Of a stretch of DNA of 14,658 bases, positions 1 through 7,298 are shown piece by piece. The DNA is from Thermoplasmata archaeon (GTDB lineage Archaea; Thermoplasmatota; Thermoplasmata; Thermoplasmatales; Thermoplasmataceae). The number at the start of each line of letters is the position of its first letter. Within the stretch, counting starts at the first letter, position 1. Location: contig JAJYDZ010000006.1 in NCBI GenBank assembly GCA_021790415.1, forward strand, positions 1 to 14,658, written 5' to 3'. The notes beneath the pieces are model-generated. The model made no database searches. It was not told the DNA's origin and saw only the letters and a program-made list of their open reading frames with translations. Position numbers and translations under genes: made by a program.

Positions 1-255
1 TGTCTGACCTGAATATGGAAGAACTGCGAATGTCGAAAACTCAGGTACAGCCCTCATATCTGACTCTTCTATCTGGGCATAACCGGCCACAGAACTTCCA
101 TCAAAGACAACACCTTCATTTAAAGCATCTTCAAAACGATTTTTGGGTACAGTGAGTGTTTTCACGGTACCTACAATATCCGTAAACTGAAGCTGCAGAA
201 ACTCCACATCAGCCTTCTTTAGCCTTTCCAACTCTACCTTTACCTGATCTTCCAT
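1..255 (-). CDS. glnA: Glutamine synthetase type I, N-terminal 85 residues (partial, runs off window)
   Basis: Reading the minus strand from the ATG at 255-253 gives 85 residues, open to the window edge. The start MEDQVKVELERLKK, the beta-grasp segment with FTDIVGTVKTLTVP (24-37), and FDGSS (51-55) followed by ESDM (64-67) are the hallmarks of the glutamine synthetase N-terminal domain. The enzyme joins ammonia to glutamate using ATP in the cytoplasm, and its N-domain forms half of each active site in the dodecamer. The glutamate- and metal-binding catalytic domain lies outside the window, so completeness cannot be judged. The start is supported by a TATA-like stretch at about 274-283 (24 nt upstream) and no obvious Shine-Dalgarno, which suggests a leaderless transcript. 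The ZIP transporter is upstream on the same strand but about 155 bases away and looks separately transcribed. Confidence 0.93.
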   Translation of the reverse strand, partial: MEDQVKVELERLKKADVEFLQLQFTDIVGTVKTLTVPKNRFEDALNEGVVFDGSSVAGYAQIEESDMRAVPEFSTFAVLPYSGQT

Positions 256-273
256 AAACTGGTATGATCATTC

Positions 274-283
274 CAATATATGC
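274..283 (-). promoter_or_regulatory. Putative TATA box of the glutamine synthetase gene
   Basis: On the minus strand the sequence GCATATATTG is centred about 24 nt before the glnA ATG. That is the distance expected for an archaeal TATA box driving a leaderless mRNA. No purine-rich ribosome binding site lies between it and the ATG. This is a position-based inference. Confidence 0.4.
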
Positions 284-303
284 ACTTATCTAATGTCAAC
301 GAC

Positions 304-310
304 AAAAAAA
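304..310 (-). terminator. Possible oligo-T terminator downstream of the ZIP transporter gene
   Basis: A run of seven T on the minus strand lies about 100 nt beyond the transporter stop codon and before the glutamine synthetase promoter. Archaeal RNA polymerase commonly stops at such T tracts without a hairpin. No stem-loop is evident here. Confidence 0.3.
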
Positions 311-410
311 CATATGAAATTATAAAAATTATGGACAGAATGTTACCATAGTCTAAGGGGCAATCCTTTACTATAAAAGTAAGCAGTGCATCTTGAGGCC
401 ATTATTTTGA

Positions 411-1163
411 TCATATCAAATTCACAAGGAACCCTATGAGAAAGCCAGTGAACGAACCAAGATAAATGATTCTGGTCATTGAAGAGTCCTGATCTTTGAG
501 CAGGTGTTTAAGAATTGGAATGATAACATAAAACATTGCTCCAATGGCTAAACCATCAAACACAAGATCAAACGCATTTGAATTATAAAAGTAACCTATC
601 CCTCCACCAAGAATAGTGGGAAATCCACCAATGAAAAGCAAACCAAGGATTGCTTTGCCGTTTTTTTTCTTTTCTCCAAGGAATGGAGATGCAATGGGAA
701 AACCCTCCGTAATATTCTGAAGAATGAAACCGACCAGAATAACCAGCGTTATGCCTACAAGACCAATGGAAATATTGTCAGCGCCAAAAACCATTCCTTC
801 AGTTAAGTTCTGAAAACCTATCCCCAAAGCAATAAAAAATGATAATCTTAATTTGGACGATTGTCTCTTTCCATTACCCTCAGCAATAAATATGACAAAA
901 AATCCAACTGCAAGAGATACAAAAAACACTAAATCATAAAATGGAGATGATATGTAACCTCCATTAGAAGAATTACCATATAGGATAGTTGAAGCATCCG
1001 AAAATACATCTGCAATGAGAAATATGAGGATTCCAATGGCAATGGAGCTTAAGACTCTAACCTTCTTTTCAGCAAGGTTTTTTGCCATTATGATTGGAAA
1101 TGTAAAAAAGATTGAAAAGCCCATTATTGCAGATAAAATGAGTGTTATAAGCAGTTTATACAT
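411..1163 (-). CDS. ZIP-family divalent metal transporter (variant metal motif)
   Basis: This is a 250-residue, strongly hydrophobic integral membrane protein. Segments such as 5-25, 38-52, 77-95, 107-125, 133-158, 172-191, 199-218 and 232-250 could each span the membrane. Residues 116-126 (GFQNLTEGMVF) and 147-158 (ILQNITEGFPIA) align with the paired ZIP motifs of helices 4 and 5, usually written HNxPEG. ZIP proteins move Zn, Fe or Mn into the cytoplasm through a binuclear metal site formed by these helices. Here both His are Gln (118, 149) and both Pro are Thr (121, 152), while Asn and Glu (119/122, 150/153) are kept, so metal preference or even transport activity may differ. A charged Lys-rich loop (164-170) follows helix 5. 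The ATG at 1163 is preceded by a TATA box at ideal leaderless spacing. The substrate is not known. Confidence 0.8.
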   Translation of the reverse strand: MYKLLITLILSAIMGFSIFFTFPIIMAKNLAEKKVRVLSSIAIGILIFLIADVFSDASTILYGNSSNGGYISSPFYDLVFFVSLAVGFFVIFIAEGNGKRQSSKLRLSFFIALGIGFQNLTEGMVFGADNISIGLVGITLVILVGFILQNITEGFPIASPFLGEKKKNGKAILGLLFIGGFPTILGGGIGYFYNSNAFDLVFDGLAIGAMFYVIIPILKHLLKDQDSSMTRIIYLGSFTGFLIGFLVNLI

Positions 1164-1164
1164 T

Positions 1165-1180
1165 GTAAGGAAATCCTTAC
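1165..1180 (-). promoter_or_regulatory. Palindromic operator candidate in the ZIP transporter promoter
   Basis: The bases GTAAGGAAATCCTTAC form a 7-2-7 inverted repeat (GTAAGGA / TCCTTAC). It lies between the TATA box (1183-1192) and the transporter ATG (1161-1163). If transcription begins at or near the ATG, as the TATA spacing predicts, a bound protein would block polymerase at the start site. The position and symmetry suit a dimeric repressor, for example a DtxR/MntR-type metal sensor, but the binding protein is inferred. Confidence 0.55.
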
Positions 1181-1182
1181 AC

Positions 1183-1192
1183 TATATTTAAA
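1183..1192 (-). promoter_or_regulatory. TATA box of the ZIP transporter gene
   Basis: Read on the minus strand this is TTTAAATATA, centred about 24-25 nt upstream of the ATG at 1163. It is one of the best TATA matches in the window and implies a leaderless message. Confidence 0.55.
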
Positions 1193-1237
1193 CGTTATTT
1201 AGAGGTCTCATAGAGTTAGCCGAAGGTTTCAGTCTAT

Positions 1238-1257
1238 AAAAAATGGGGGGATTTTTT
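1238..1257. repeat. A6T-G6-AT6 inverted repeat in the intergenic region
   Basis: Six A and a T, then six G, then an A and T tract, give a perfect 7-bp AT stem around a six-G loop. The plus-strand T run extends to 1258, so it resembles a hairpin plus T-tract terminator, yet no plus-strand gene ends upstream of it. It lies between two divergent gene starts (1163 and 1372). It may end a short unannotated transcript or be a chance homopolymer cluster. Confidence 0.4.
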
Positions 1258-1371
1258 TGCATAAAATTAAAATTCTGAATAATGAACACCGGTTAACTAA
1301 TCTATCTCAAATAACAAAAGCATAGGCCTAATAAAGGCATCATTCTTATTTCCAGAAGTTATATCATATCT

Positions 1372-2790
1372 ATGTTTACAGAGATGATAGATTCAACCAG
1401 ACTGGACATTAATTATTTTTACAGAGAGGGAAACATCAACGCTCTAATGGAAAATGCAGGTGCGGCCATTGCAGAAACAATAACAGAATTATATGGAAAT
1501 AAGCTGAATATAACTATTGTATGTGGCAACGGTAATAATGGAGGAGACGGGATAGCCGCAGCCAGAATATTGCAATTGGAGAATAATGTCACACTTGTAT
1601 TTACCGGTGCTTTAGATCATATTAAATCGTCATTCATCAAAAATTTGATTTCTCAATGGAAATTGAAGATATATGGTATTCAAGATCTGGATTCAGTTCT
1701 TTCAAAGGCTGATCTCATCGTTGACGCAATTTTTGGGACAGGTTTTCATGGAGAAATCAAAGAACCACTGGCATCTGCAATAATAAAAATTAACAATTCG
1801 AAAAAGCCCATACTATCTGTTGATGTGCCATCTGGAATCGGGTCATCAATTGCAGTTAAACCGACAAAAACGGTGACTTTCACATTTGTAAAAAACGCAA
1901 TGGATTCTCAAAATAGTGGCGATATTATAACAAAGAATATTGGCATTGATGAAAAATTAGTATATGAATCTGGACCCGGCGACATTCTATTTTTTCCATT
2001 TGCTGAGAAGGATTCCCATAAAGGTATGAACGGAAAGCTGGCCATAGTTGCAGGTTGGAAATTTCATGGTTCTGCATTGATAGCAGCAATGGGAGCGCAT
2101 TCCTGTTCTCCAGATCTCGTAAAGATATTTTCAAACAGTAGAAATTATTCAGTAATTGGTTCGCAAGTTCACACTACAATGCTTGAAAATTGCGAGGAAA
2201 ACGAAAATTTTATGGAAGAACTACTGAAATATGACTGCATCCTGATGGGACCCGGTATGGGAGAGAGTGATTACGAAATTTCCACTATGGAAAAAATCCT
2301 AGAGGCAGTAAATGTCCCGATTGTGCTGGATGCCTCAGCTATCAACATAATAGGGAAACAAGGTAAAGGATTAATGGGTAAAGAGATTGTTATAACACCT
2401 CACAAAGGTGAATTTAAAAAACTAACCGGAACAGATCCAACACTGGAAAATGCAAAAACAGCGGCAAGAAAGCTAGGAATAACAATATTTCTCAAGGGGC
2501 AAACGGATATAATTACAGATGGGACAACCACCATATTCGGAAACGGGGGAAATGCAAGAATGACAATGGGAGGAACCGGGGACCTGCTGGCCGGATTACT
2601 TTCCGGGTTGATAAGCAGGAAAGTCTCAATCTTTAGAGCTTCGTCAATGGCATCCTTTATCAACAAAAGGGCAGCGGAAAGATGCATGAACCGACAAAAA
2701 GTATGGTTTGGCATAGATGATATGGTAAAAGAATTGCCTGAGGTCTTTATGGAGATGGAGAAGGTAAAATCTAAAATTAAAGAAATGTAA
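1372..2790 (+). CDS. nnr: Bifunctional NAD(P)H-hydrate epimerase / ADP-dependent NAD(P)H-hydrate dehydratase
   Basis: The 472-residue fusion repairs hydrated NADH and NADPH. The N-terminal YjeF_N domain (about 1-205) epimerises R- and S-NAD(P)HX. The C-terminal ribokinase-like domain (about 215-465) dehydrates S-NAD(P)HX with ADP. Epimerase signs are MENAGAAIAE (26-35), CGNGNNGGDG (51-60), VDAIFGTGFHG (117-127) and VDVPSG (150-155). Dehydratase signs are HKGMNGKLAIVAG (216-228), MGPGMG (292-297), ITPHKGEFKKLTG (341-353), FLKGQTDIITDG (373-384) and the nucleotide-site GGTGDLLAGLLSG (400-412). The length suits the usual fused form of about 500 residues and nothing is broken. The ATG at 1372 fits the family pattern; the next Met (residue 5) is an alternative. 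A weak TATA-like stretch lies near 1343-1350. The next gene follows after 32 bases on the same strand. Confidence 0.95.
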   Translation: MFTEMIDSTRLDINYFYREGNINALMENAGAAIAETITELYGNKLNITIVCGNGNNGGDGIAAARILQLENNVTLVFTGALDHIKSSFIKNLISQWKLKIYGIQDLDSVLSKADLIVDAIFGTGFHGEIKEPLASAIIKINNSKKPILSVDVPSGIGSSIAVKPTKTVTFTFVKNAMDSQNSGDIITKNIGIDEKLVYESGPGDILFFPFAEKDSHKGMNGKLAIVAGWKFHGSALIAAMGAHSCSPDLVKIFSNSRNYSVIGSQVHTTMLENCEENENFMEELLKYDCILMGPGMGESDYEISTMEKILEAVNVPIVLDASAINIIGKQGKGLMGKEIVITPHKGEFKKLTGTDPTLENAKTAARKLGITIFLKGQTDIITDGTTTIFGNGGNARMTMGGTGDLLAGLLSGLISRKVSIFRASSMASFINKRAAERCMNRQKVWFGIDDMVKELPEVFMEMEKVKSKIKEM

Positions 2791-2822
2791 AGTGTTTTAA
2801 GCAGTTTGATATTTGAACATTA

Positions 2823-4424
2823 TTGGTAGAAAAAACAGTTCAGTCTGAACCAAATGAAAATAGATTAACAGAAGATGCAGAAGAAGACTATTTTAATGGA
2901 TTCAGGGCGACGAGTTTAAGAAAGCCTAGCGATGCCGCCGTTATCTTTGGTGGTCAGGTCTATAGCTATTCAAAACTTCTCAGCTTTGTTGAATCATTTT
3001 CGTCTGGAATCAAAAAACTCTTCTCGATTAAGAAGGGTGATAAGGTTTTAATAACACTGCCACCAGGACTCCCCTATACCATAGCACTCCTTTCAATGTC
3101 AAGGATCGGAACAGTGGCAATACCACTGGAACCGTACCTTTCGGAGAAAAGCTTTCTAGAAGTTCTTTCCAGAGTAAGTCCATCTGGCGTCATTGCTCCT
3201 GAAGGCTTTCTAAATCATTATGGAAAAAATATATCTTCAGAAATTTTCAAGATAGGCGTTTCAAGCATCGAATTTTTAACACCGAGAAACAGAAAGGAAT
3301 TTGGAATAAGATCACCTGAGATAATGAATCAGAGAGCCAGAGGGGATTCAAATATTTTCGAGAGCCTTTGTTATGCTGAAATAACTGGGCAGGAAACCAT
3401 AGATCCAATAACAGATATATTTATTGAGAGAGTTGTAAACTTCAAGGACAAAAAGAGTGGCATTGCCAGATTTACATATTTTAACATCATGAACGCCATA
3501 AAAAACGAAGAGAATCTTTTCAAAAATAGTAACGGAAAGAAGAAATTTCTTATTGAATGTGAAACATATTCCACGCCAGCAATAGTGACAAGCATTTTAT
3601 ATCCTTTATTGAACGGTAATTGCATAATTTTTGATTCGTTAGAGAGTCATAATGGAATTGCAAAGCTCGTAAAATGGTTTCAACCCGAGGTCATAATATT
3701 GGAGAACTATGTTAAGGAGAACATTGTCAACCTTATGAAATATTCTAGAAAGTATAAACCGGAACATTTGGTTGTTATACAATCGCACAGGAACAATGCT
3801 ATGATTTCTGAGATTTTCTCTAGACTCAAAACAAGGGTTACCAGAATAAAGTTTAATGAAAGGATAAGCACGCCCATATCAGCCTTGGAATCGGTTGATA
3901 TAAGTTCACAACCACTCTCAGATGGAGCGCTGTTTTATGGACTAACAGGCGAGCCAATCGGAGCAAATAGTGAAGCTAACCAGATTGCCATATCAGGAAA
4001 GCAGGTGTGTGGATTTTTACAAACTATGGAAGTAAATGAAGAAGTTCCTCAGGATCAGAATAGGCTTATGATCCATGGAAAGCTCAATTCGGATCGCATA
4101 GAATTTGAGGAAGAAATATTCGAATCAGATGGCTCAGAAATATACACAAATGATCTATCCACGGAGGTAGAATCTCAGTTAATATTGGAGGTCAAATTAA
4201 AAGGGGCAGTTCTAATTACAAACGAGAAAGGAATCGAAAGGTCCAACATACTCCTTATTGAAAATGGAACTTCCAAAATCGCCAAATCCGGTATTTCTGA
4301 TATTCTAGAATTCTGGTTCCCCAGATTCATAAGGGAAAGTGAAATCCGTATTGTTGAATCTATTCCAAGAAGTATGTCAGGTACCCCCATATTAGAACTC
4401 ATATGGAAGTTACTGAAAAATTAA
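2823..4424 (+). CDS. Degenerate AMP-binding (ANL/acyl-CoA synthetase) family protein, probably catalytically inactive
   Basis: This 533-residue protein has the N-terminal half of an acyl-CoA synthetase/adenylation enzyme. KPSDAAVIFGGQVYSYSKL (34-52) and KKGDKVLITLPPGLPYTIAL (70-89), then IGTVAIPLEP (95-104), follow the family pattern closely. The ATP-binding P-loop (normally SGTTGxPK) falls at about 206-216, where only NFKDKKSGIAR is present. A YGLTGEP (372-378) stands where YGxTE is expected. Near the C terminus IPRSMSGTPIL (514-524) matches the PRTxSGKIL motif, with the catalytic lysine replaced by Thr521. The fold is therefore recognisable but adenylate chemistry looks lost; a structural, binding or regulatory role is inference. 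The reading frame is intact for 1.6 kb, so this is not a decayed pseudogene. The start is TTG, with a TATA-like TTTTAA near 2795-2800 at leaderless spacing. Confidence 0.72.
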   Translation: MVEKTVQSEPNENRLTEDAEEDYFNGFRATSLRKPSDAAVIFGGQVYSYSKLLSFVESFSSGIKKLFSIKKGDKVLITLPPGLPYTIALLSMSRIGTVAIPLEPYLSEKSFLEVLSRVSPSGVIAPEGFLNHYGKNISSEIFKIGVSSIEFLTPRNRKEFGIRSPEIMNQRARGDSNIFESLCYAEITGQETIDPITDIFIERVVNFKDKKSGIARFTYFNIMNAIKNEENLFKNSNGKKKFLIECETYSTPAIVTSILYPLLNGNCIIFDSLESHNGIAKLVKWFQPEVIILENYVKENIVNLMKYSRKYKPEHLVVIQSHRNNAMISEIFSRLKTRVTRIKFNERISTPISALESVDISSQPLSDGALFYGLTGEPIGANSEANQIAISGKQVCGFLQTMEVNEEVPQDQNRLMIHGKLNSDRIEFEEEIFESDGSEIYTNDLSTEVESQLILEVKLKGAVLITNEKGIERSNILLIENGTSKIAKSGISDILEFWFPRFIRESEIRIVESIPRSMSGTPILELIWKLLKN

Positions 4425-4451
4425 TGCAACATCCTTATAATTTCGGTCAAG

Positions 4452-4474
4452 GTTTAATTATCATCTTTTAATTA
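4452..4474 (+). promoter_or_regulatory. Promoter region of the citrate synthase operon with tandem TTTAATTA boxes
   Basis: Two copies of TTTAATTA (4453-4460 and 4467-4474) are separated by six bases. Either can serve as a TATA box. The first would give a short leader that includes the GGGAG before the ATG at 4494, and the second a nearly leaderless transcript. Confidence 0.4.
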
Positions 4475-4493
4475 GAGATAAGGGAGATTATTT

Positions 4494-5651
4494 ATGGAAG
4501 GTTCTAGCGGACAAAACAATACATATGCAAAAGGATTGGAAGGAGTTATAGCTGCTGAAACAGAAATTGGATTTGTTGATGGTCAGGAAGGCAGACTGGT
4601 TTATAGGGGCTATGATATTACAACGCTTTGCGATAATTCAAATTATGAGGAGGTATCATATCTTCTCAATTATGGAAAACTTCCAAACAGAAAGGAAATG
4701 AACGATTATTTGGAAAAGATGAAAGCCAATTCAGAGATTCCGGAAAGCACATATGAAATTATTGAAAAATTCGGAAGGAAAACCCACCCTATGGTGACTC
4801 TCAGAACAGTAATTTCTAATTTGGCCTCATATGATCCTCAAGAATCTGATAGTTCCATTGAAAATCAGAGGAGGATCGCAATATCAATAACAGCTAAAAT
4901 GCCAGCAATTGTAGGGGCAATTCATAGAACCATTCAAGGGAAGGACATCATTAAAACAAAGAGTGAACTATCATACGCAGGCAATTTTCTTTACTATGCA
5001 CTTGGAAGAAATCCTGATTCCGTAGAGACAAAGATAATGGACACTGCCTTAATGCTTCATGCCGATCATGGAATGAACGCCTCCACATTTTCTTCTTTGG
5101 TTACGATCTCCACACTTGCAGATATTTATTCTGCAACAACTTCAGCCATTTCCACTCTTAAGGGACCACTTCATGGCGGAGCCAATGAAAGGGCATTGAA
5201 AATGATTATGGATATAGGTTCGCCCGATAGAGCAGGGCCATATCTTGAGGCCATGGTTGCCAGAAAAGAGAAAATAATGGGATTTGGGCACAGGGTATAC
5301 AAGGTATATGATCCAAGGGCAAAAATACTAAAAAAATATGCAGCGTATATATCAGAAAAATCAGAGAAGAAGAACATTTTTGAAACAGCAAACAAGGTAG
5401 AGGAAATCATGATAAACAAGCTCGGAGAAAAGGGAATCTTTCCCAATGTGGACTTCTATTCGGGAATGATATACTATTCTATGGGGCTTTCACCTGAGAT
5501 ATTCACGCCCATATTCGCTCTTGGAAGAATATCAGGCTGGACTGCAAGATCACTTGAATATCTTCAAAGTAACAAGCTTTTCAGACCAAAAGCTCTCTAT
5601 GTTGGGGAAAAGGGACCAAAATCTTACATATCAATTCAGGAGAGGCAATAA
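4494..5651 (+). CDS. gltA: Citrate synthase
   Basis: At 385 residues this is the short archaeal/Gram-positive type. It condenses oxaloacetate and acetyl-CoA to citrate at the entry of the citric acid cycle. The N-terminal GLEGVIAAETEIGFVDG (14-30) and LVYRGYDI (35-42) are typical. The three catalytic residues are in place: His227 in GPLHGGANERAL, His266 in GFGHRVYKVYDPRA and Asp320 in NVDFYSG. The oxaloacetate-binding His192 in DHGMNAST is also present. IFTPIFALGRISGW (336-349) and the C-terminal arm complete the fold. The start ATG at 4494 has GGGAG seven bases upstream. The gene heads a tight same-strand cluster with nob1 and the cyclase-like gene, 43 bases before nob1. A 2-methylcitrate synthase side activity cannot be excluded from sequence. 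Confidence 0.95.
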   Translation: MEGSSGQNNTYAKGLEGVIAAETEIGFVDGQEGRLVYRGYDITTLCDNSNYEEVSYLLNYGKLPNRKEMNDYLEKMKANSEIPESTYEIIEKFGRKTHPMVTLRTVISNLASYDPQESDSSIENQRRIAISITAKMPAIVGAIHRTIQGKDIIKTKSELSYAGNFLYYALGRNPDSVETKIMDTALMLHADHGMNASTFSSLVTISTLADIYSATTSAISTLKGPLHGGANERALKMIMDIGSPDRAGPYLEAMVARKEKIMGFGHRVYKVYDPRAKILKKYAAYISEKSEKKNIFETANKVEEIMINKLGEKGIFPNVDFYSGMIYYSMGLSPEIFTPIFALGRISGWTARSLEYLQSNKLFRPKALYVGEKGPKSYISIQERQ

Positions 5652-5694
5652 ACTGGAAAACGAGAATAGACAAAAAGGATTAAATGGGAAAGAA

Positions 5695-6162
5695 ATGATA
5701 GTACCTGACACCTCCGCAATACTTACAGGCTCGGTGAATCTTCTGGGAGAGAATATTATTGTTCCATCAATGGTGTTATGGGAAATAGCAAGGGGAAAAC
5801 CCGCAAGGATCATAAAGGATCAGGAGGAAATGTTGAGGGTGGTTAATCCACAAAAAAACAGTGTCATGAGAATAAGAGAAGAGGCTGAAATCACAGGTGA
5901 TCTCAAATACCTCAGCGAAACTGACATTGAGGTGTTGGCAGTTGCACTTGAAAGTAATGGTAAAATAATAACCAATGACTACTCAATCCAAAACGTTGCA
6001 AAAAAAATGGGCATTCCCTTTGAACCTTGTGGGATCGATCCAATAAAAAATGAAATTAAATGGTCTTTTAGATGCAAGGGTTGCAGAAAGGTTTATGAGG
6101 AAAACCTCAAGGAATGCAGAATTTGCGGGCATAAACTGGTTCGATACAGGAAGGTAGATTAA
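5695..6162 (+). CDS. nob1: rRNA maturation endonuclease Nob1 (PIN domain plus zinc ribbon)
   Basis: The 155-residue protein starts MIVPDTSAIL, the standard opening of a PIN nuclease. Acidic metal ligands appear at Asp5, Glu30 (LWEIARG), Asp77 (SETDIEVLAVALE) and Asp95 (ITNDYSIQNVA). A zinc ribbon follows with Cys127-x2-Cys130 and Cys141-x2-Cys144. This architecture and length match archaeal Nob1, which cuts the 3' end of 16S rRNA in the late small-subunit precursor. I chose the ATG at 5695 because the upstream in-frame start at 5521 would lie inside citrate synthase and add 58 residues with no family similarity. A purine stretch (GGGAAAG) precedes the ATG. The stop lies one base from the TTG of the next gene, so the two are probably translated from one mRNA. 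Confidence 0.9.
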   Translation: MIVPDTSAILTGSVNLLGENIIVPSMVLWEIARGKPARIIKDQEEMLRVVNPQKNSVMRIREEAEITGDLKYLSETDIEVLAVALESNGKIITNDYSIQNVAKKMGIPFEPCGIDPIKNEIKWSFRCKGCRKVYEENLKECRICGHKLVRYRKVD

Positions 6163-6163
6163 C

Positions 6164-6790
6164 TTGACTGATCGATCGAAATGGAAGTTTTCAAAGATAC
6201 AGGATATTACCTGGAAGCTGAATGATTTGACTCCAATTTACCCGGGAGATCCGCCTCTAAGGATTGAACCGGTTATGAATCATATTAAACCATACATCAA
6301 AATAAGTAAAATCACCATGGGAAGTCACACCGGTACTCATATAGATGCTCCATACCACATGATTGAAAATGGATTCAAACTCGATGAGATTCCCATGTCA
6401 AATCTTGTTGGGCCAGTTAAGGTTGTCCAAATCCAAGGAAAAAATGTGGAGCCTGAAGATGTTCCCCACGAGGGTTATGAAAGAGTCTTGTTTAAAACGA
6501 CAACAGAAAACTATACCGGAGCTTTTCGGGAAAACTTTTCTTTTATATCAAAGGAGGCTGCAAAGGTTATTTTGGATAGCGACATAAAACTAATCGGAAT
6601 TGATTATCTGTCCATTGATGAATATAATTTCATGGAGCCAGATGCACACTGGACACTTCTTGGCCAAGGAATAACAGTAATAGAAGCTCTTGACCTCAGA
6701 AAAGTTGAACCGGGGGAATATATGATGGTGGCACTTCCGTTGAATATATCTGCCGATGCTGCACCTTGTAGAGTTATTTTGCTCTCATAA
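6164..6790 (+). CDS. Cyclase / kynurenine formamidase-like metal-dependent hydrolase
   Basis: This 208-residue protein belongs to the cyclase family (Pfam Cyclase, PF04199), which includes bacterial arylformamidase (KynB) and polyketide cyclase-like hydrolases. The defining metal-binding motif HTGTHIDAPYH is at 55-65, with YPGDP at 26-30 before it. LIGIDYLSIDE lies in the middle, and the tail WTLLGQGITVIEALDL is followed by VALPL and APCRVIL, all in family order. Known members hydrolyse amide or ester bonds using Zn or Mn. The actual substrate here is unknown, and no tryptophan-degradation neighbour is visible. The start is TTG at 6164, one base after the nob1 stop, with an AAGGT Shine-Dalgarno-like stretch shortly upstream. 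Other in-frame starts would remove the N-terminal strand. Confidence 0.85.
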   Translation: MTDRSKWKFSKIQDITWKLNDLTPIYPGDPPLRIEPVMNHIKPYIKISKITMGSHTGTHIDAPYHMIENGFKLDEIPMSNLVGPVKVVQIQGKNVEPEDVPHEGYERVLFKTTTENYTGAFRENFSFISKEAAKVILDSDIKLIGIDYLSIDEYNFMEPDAHWTLLGQGITVIEALDLRKVEPGEYMMVALPLNISADAAPCRVILLS

Positions 6791-6914
6791 TTATTAATAA
6801 GTTTAATTGGAGAAAGATAATAATTAAACCGCATTCACTTTATTGCAGCAGAGGAACGTTTGGCAAAAACTTAAGAAAAGAATCATTATTCCTAATCTAA
6901 AGGTGCACAACTTA

Positions 6915-7256
6915 ATGGAAAAAAATCAATCAGAAAGAGGGGAAATTCGCATAGTGAAAGGAGATACAACAATAGCAAAGATAGGTAGTTCCCCAATCAT
7001 TATTGGAAGGGAGCAGCTTGAACCAATAATGACTGAAAAGCTTAAGGCGGCTTCCATATCGCGGGAACACATAAGAATCACACCAAGAGATGGTCGCCTA
7101 TACATAGAAGATTTTAAACCAAGCAAAAACGGCACTTGGTTAATTAGGGACGGTCAGGCAATAGAAATAACAGGGAAAAAAGAGGAGACAGAGCTTCTTT
7201 TGTCTGATGAAATAATACTAGCCAAAGCAGTTACATTGAAATTGAGGACGGATTAA
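6915..7256 (+). CDS. FHA-domain protein
   Basis: The 113-residue product is little more than one forkhead-associated domain, a fold that binds phosphothreonine peptides. IIIGRE holds the conserved Gly-Arg, ISREHIRI the Ser and His of the recognition loop, and KNGTWL the Asn-Gly that contacts the ligand. The key binding residues are therefore retained. No kinase, transmembrane or other effector domain is attached. The start is uncertain: a TTG at 6843 would add 24 mostly basic, low-complexity residues outside the FHA fold. I prefer the ATG at 6915, which has an AT-rich stretch about 25-30 nt upstream. The next gene, a membrane protein, begins 42 bases after the stop and has its own TATA box. 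Involvement in Ser/Thr phosphorylation signalling is known for the family and only inferred here. Confidence 0.82.
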   Translation: MEKNQSERGEIRIVKGDTTIAKIGSSPIIIGREQLEPIMTEKLKAASISREHIRITPRDGRLYIEDFKPSKNGTWLIRDGQAIEITGKKEETELLLSDEIILAKAVTLKLRTD

Positions 7257-7269
7257 TTCTTCCAAACAA

Positions 7270-7283
7270 TTTAATAATATATC
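7270..7283 (+). promoter_or_regulatory. TATA box of the polytopic membrane protein gene
   Basis: TTTAATAATATATC lies about 25 nt before the ATG at 7299. Nothing resembling a ribosome binding site is placed usefully, so a leaderless transcript is likely. Confidence 0.5.
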
Positions 7284-7298
7284 TCAAATAAACTTAGG

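Noticed and set aside
5521..5694. Upstream extension of the Nob1 frame
   Set aside because: It overlaps the citrate synthase C terminus by 131 bases and adds residues unrelated to Nob1; MIVPDTS at 5695 is the family start.
6170..6177. GATCGATC palindrome at the cyclase start
   Set aside because: It lies within coding sequence and is too short to separate from chance.
6843..6914. Longer N terminus for the FHA protein from a TTG
   Set aside because: The added 24 residues are basic and outside the FHA fold. It is kept as an alternative but not preferred.
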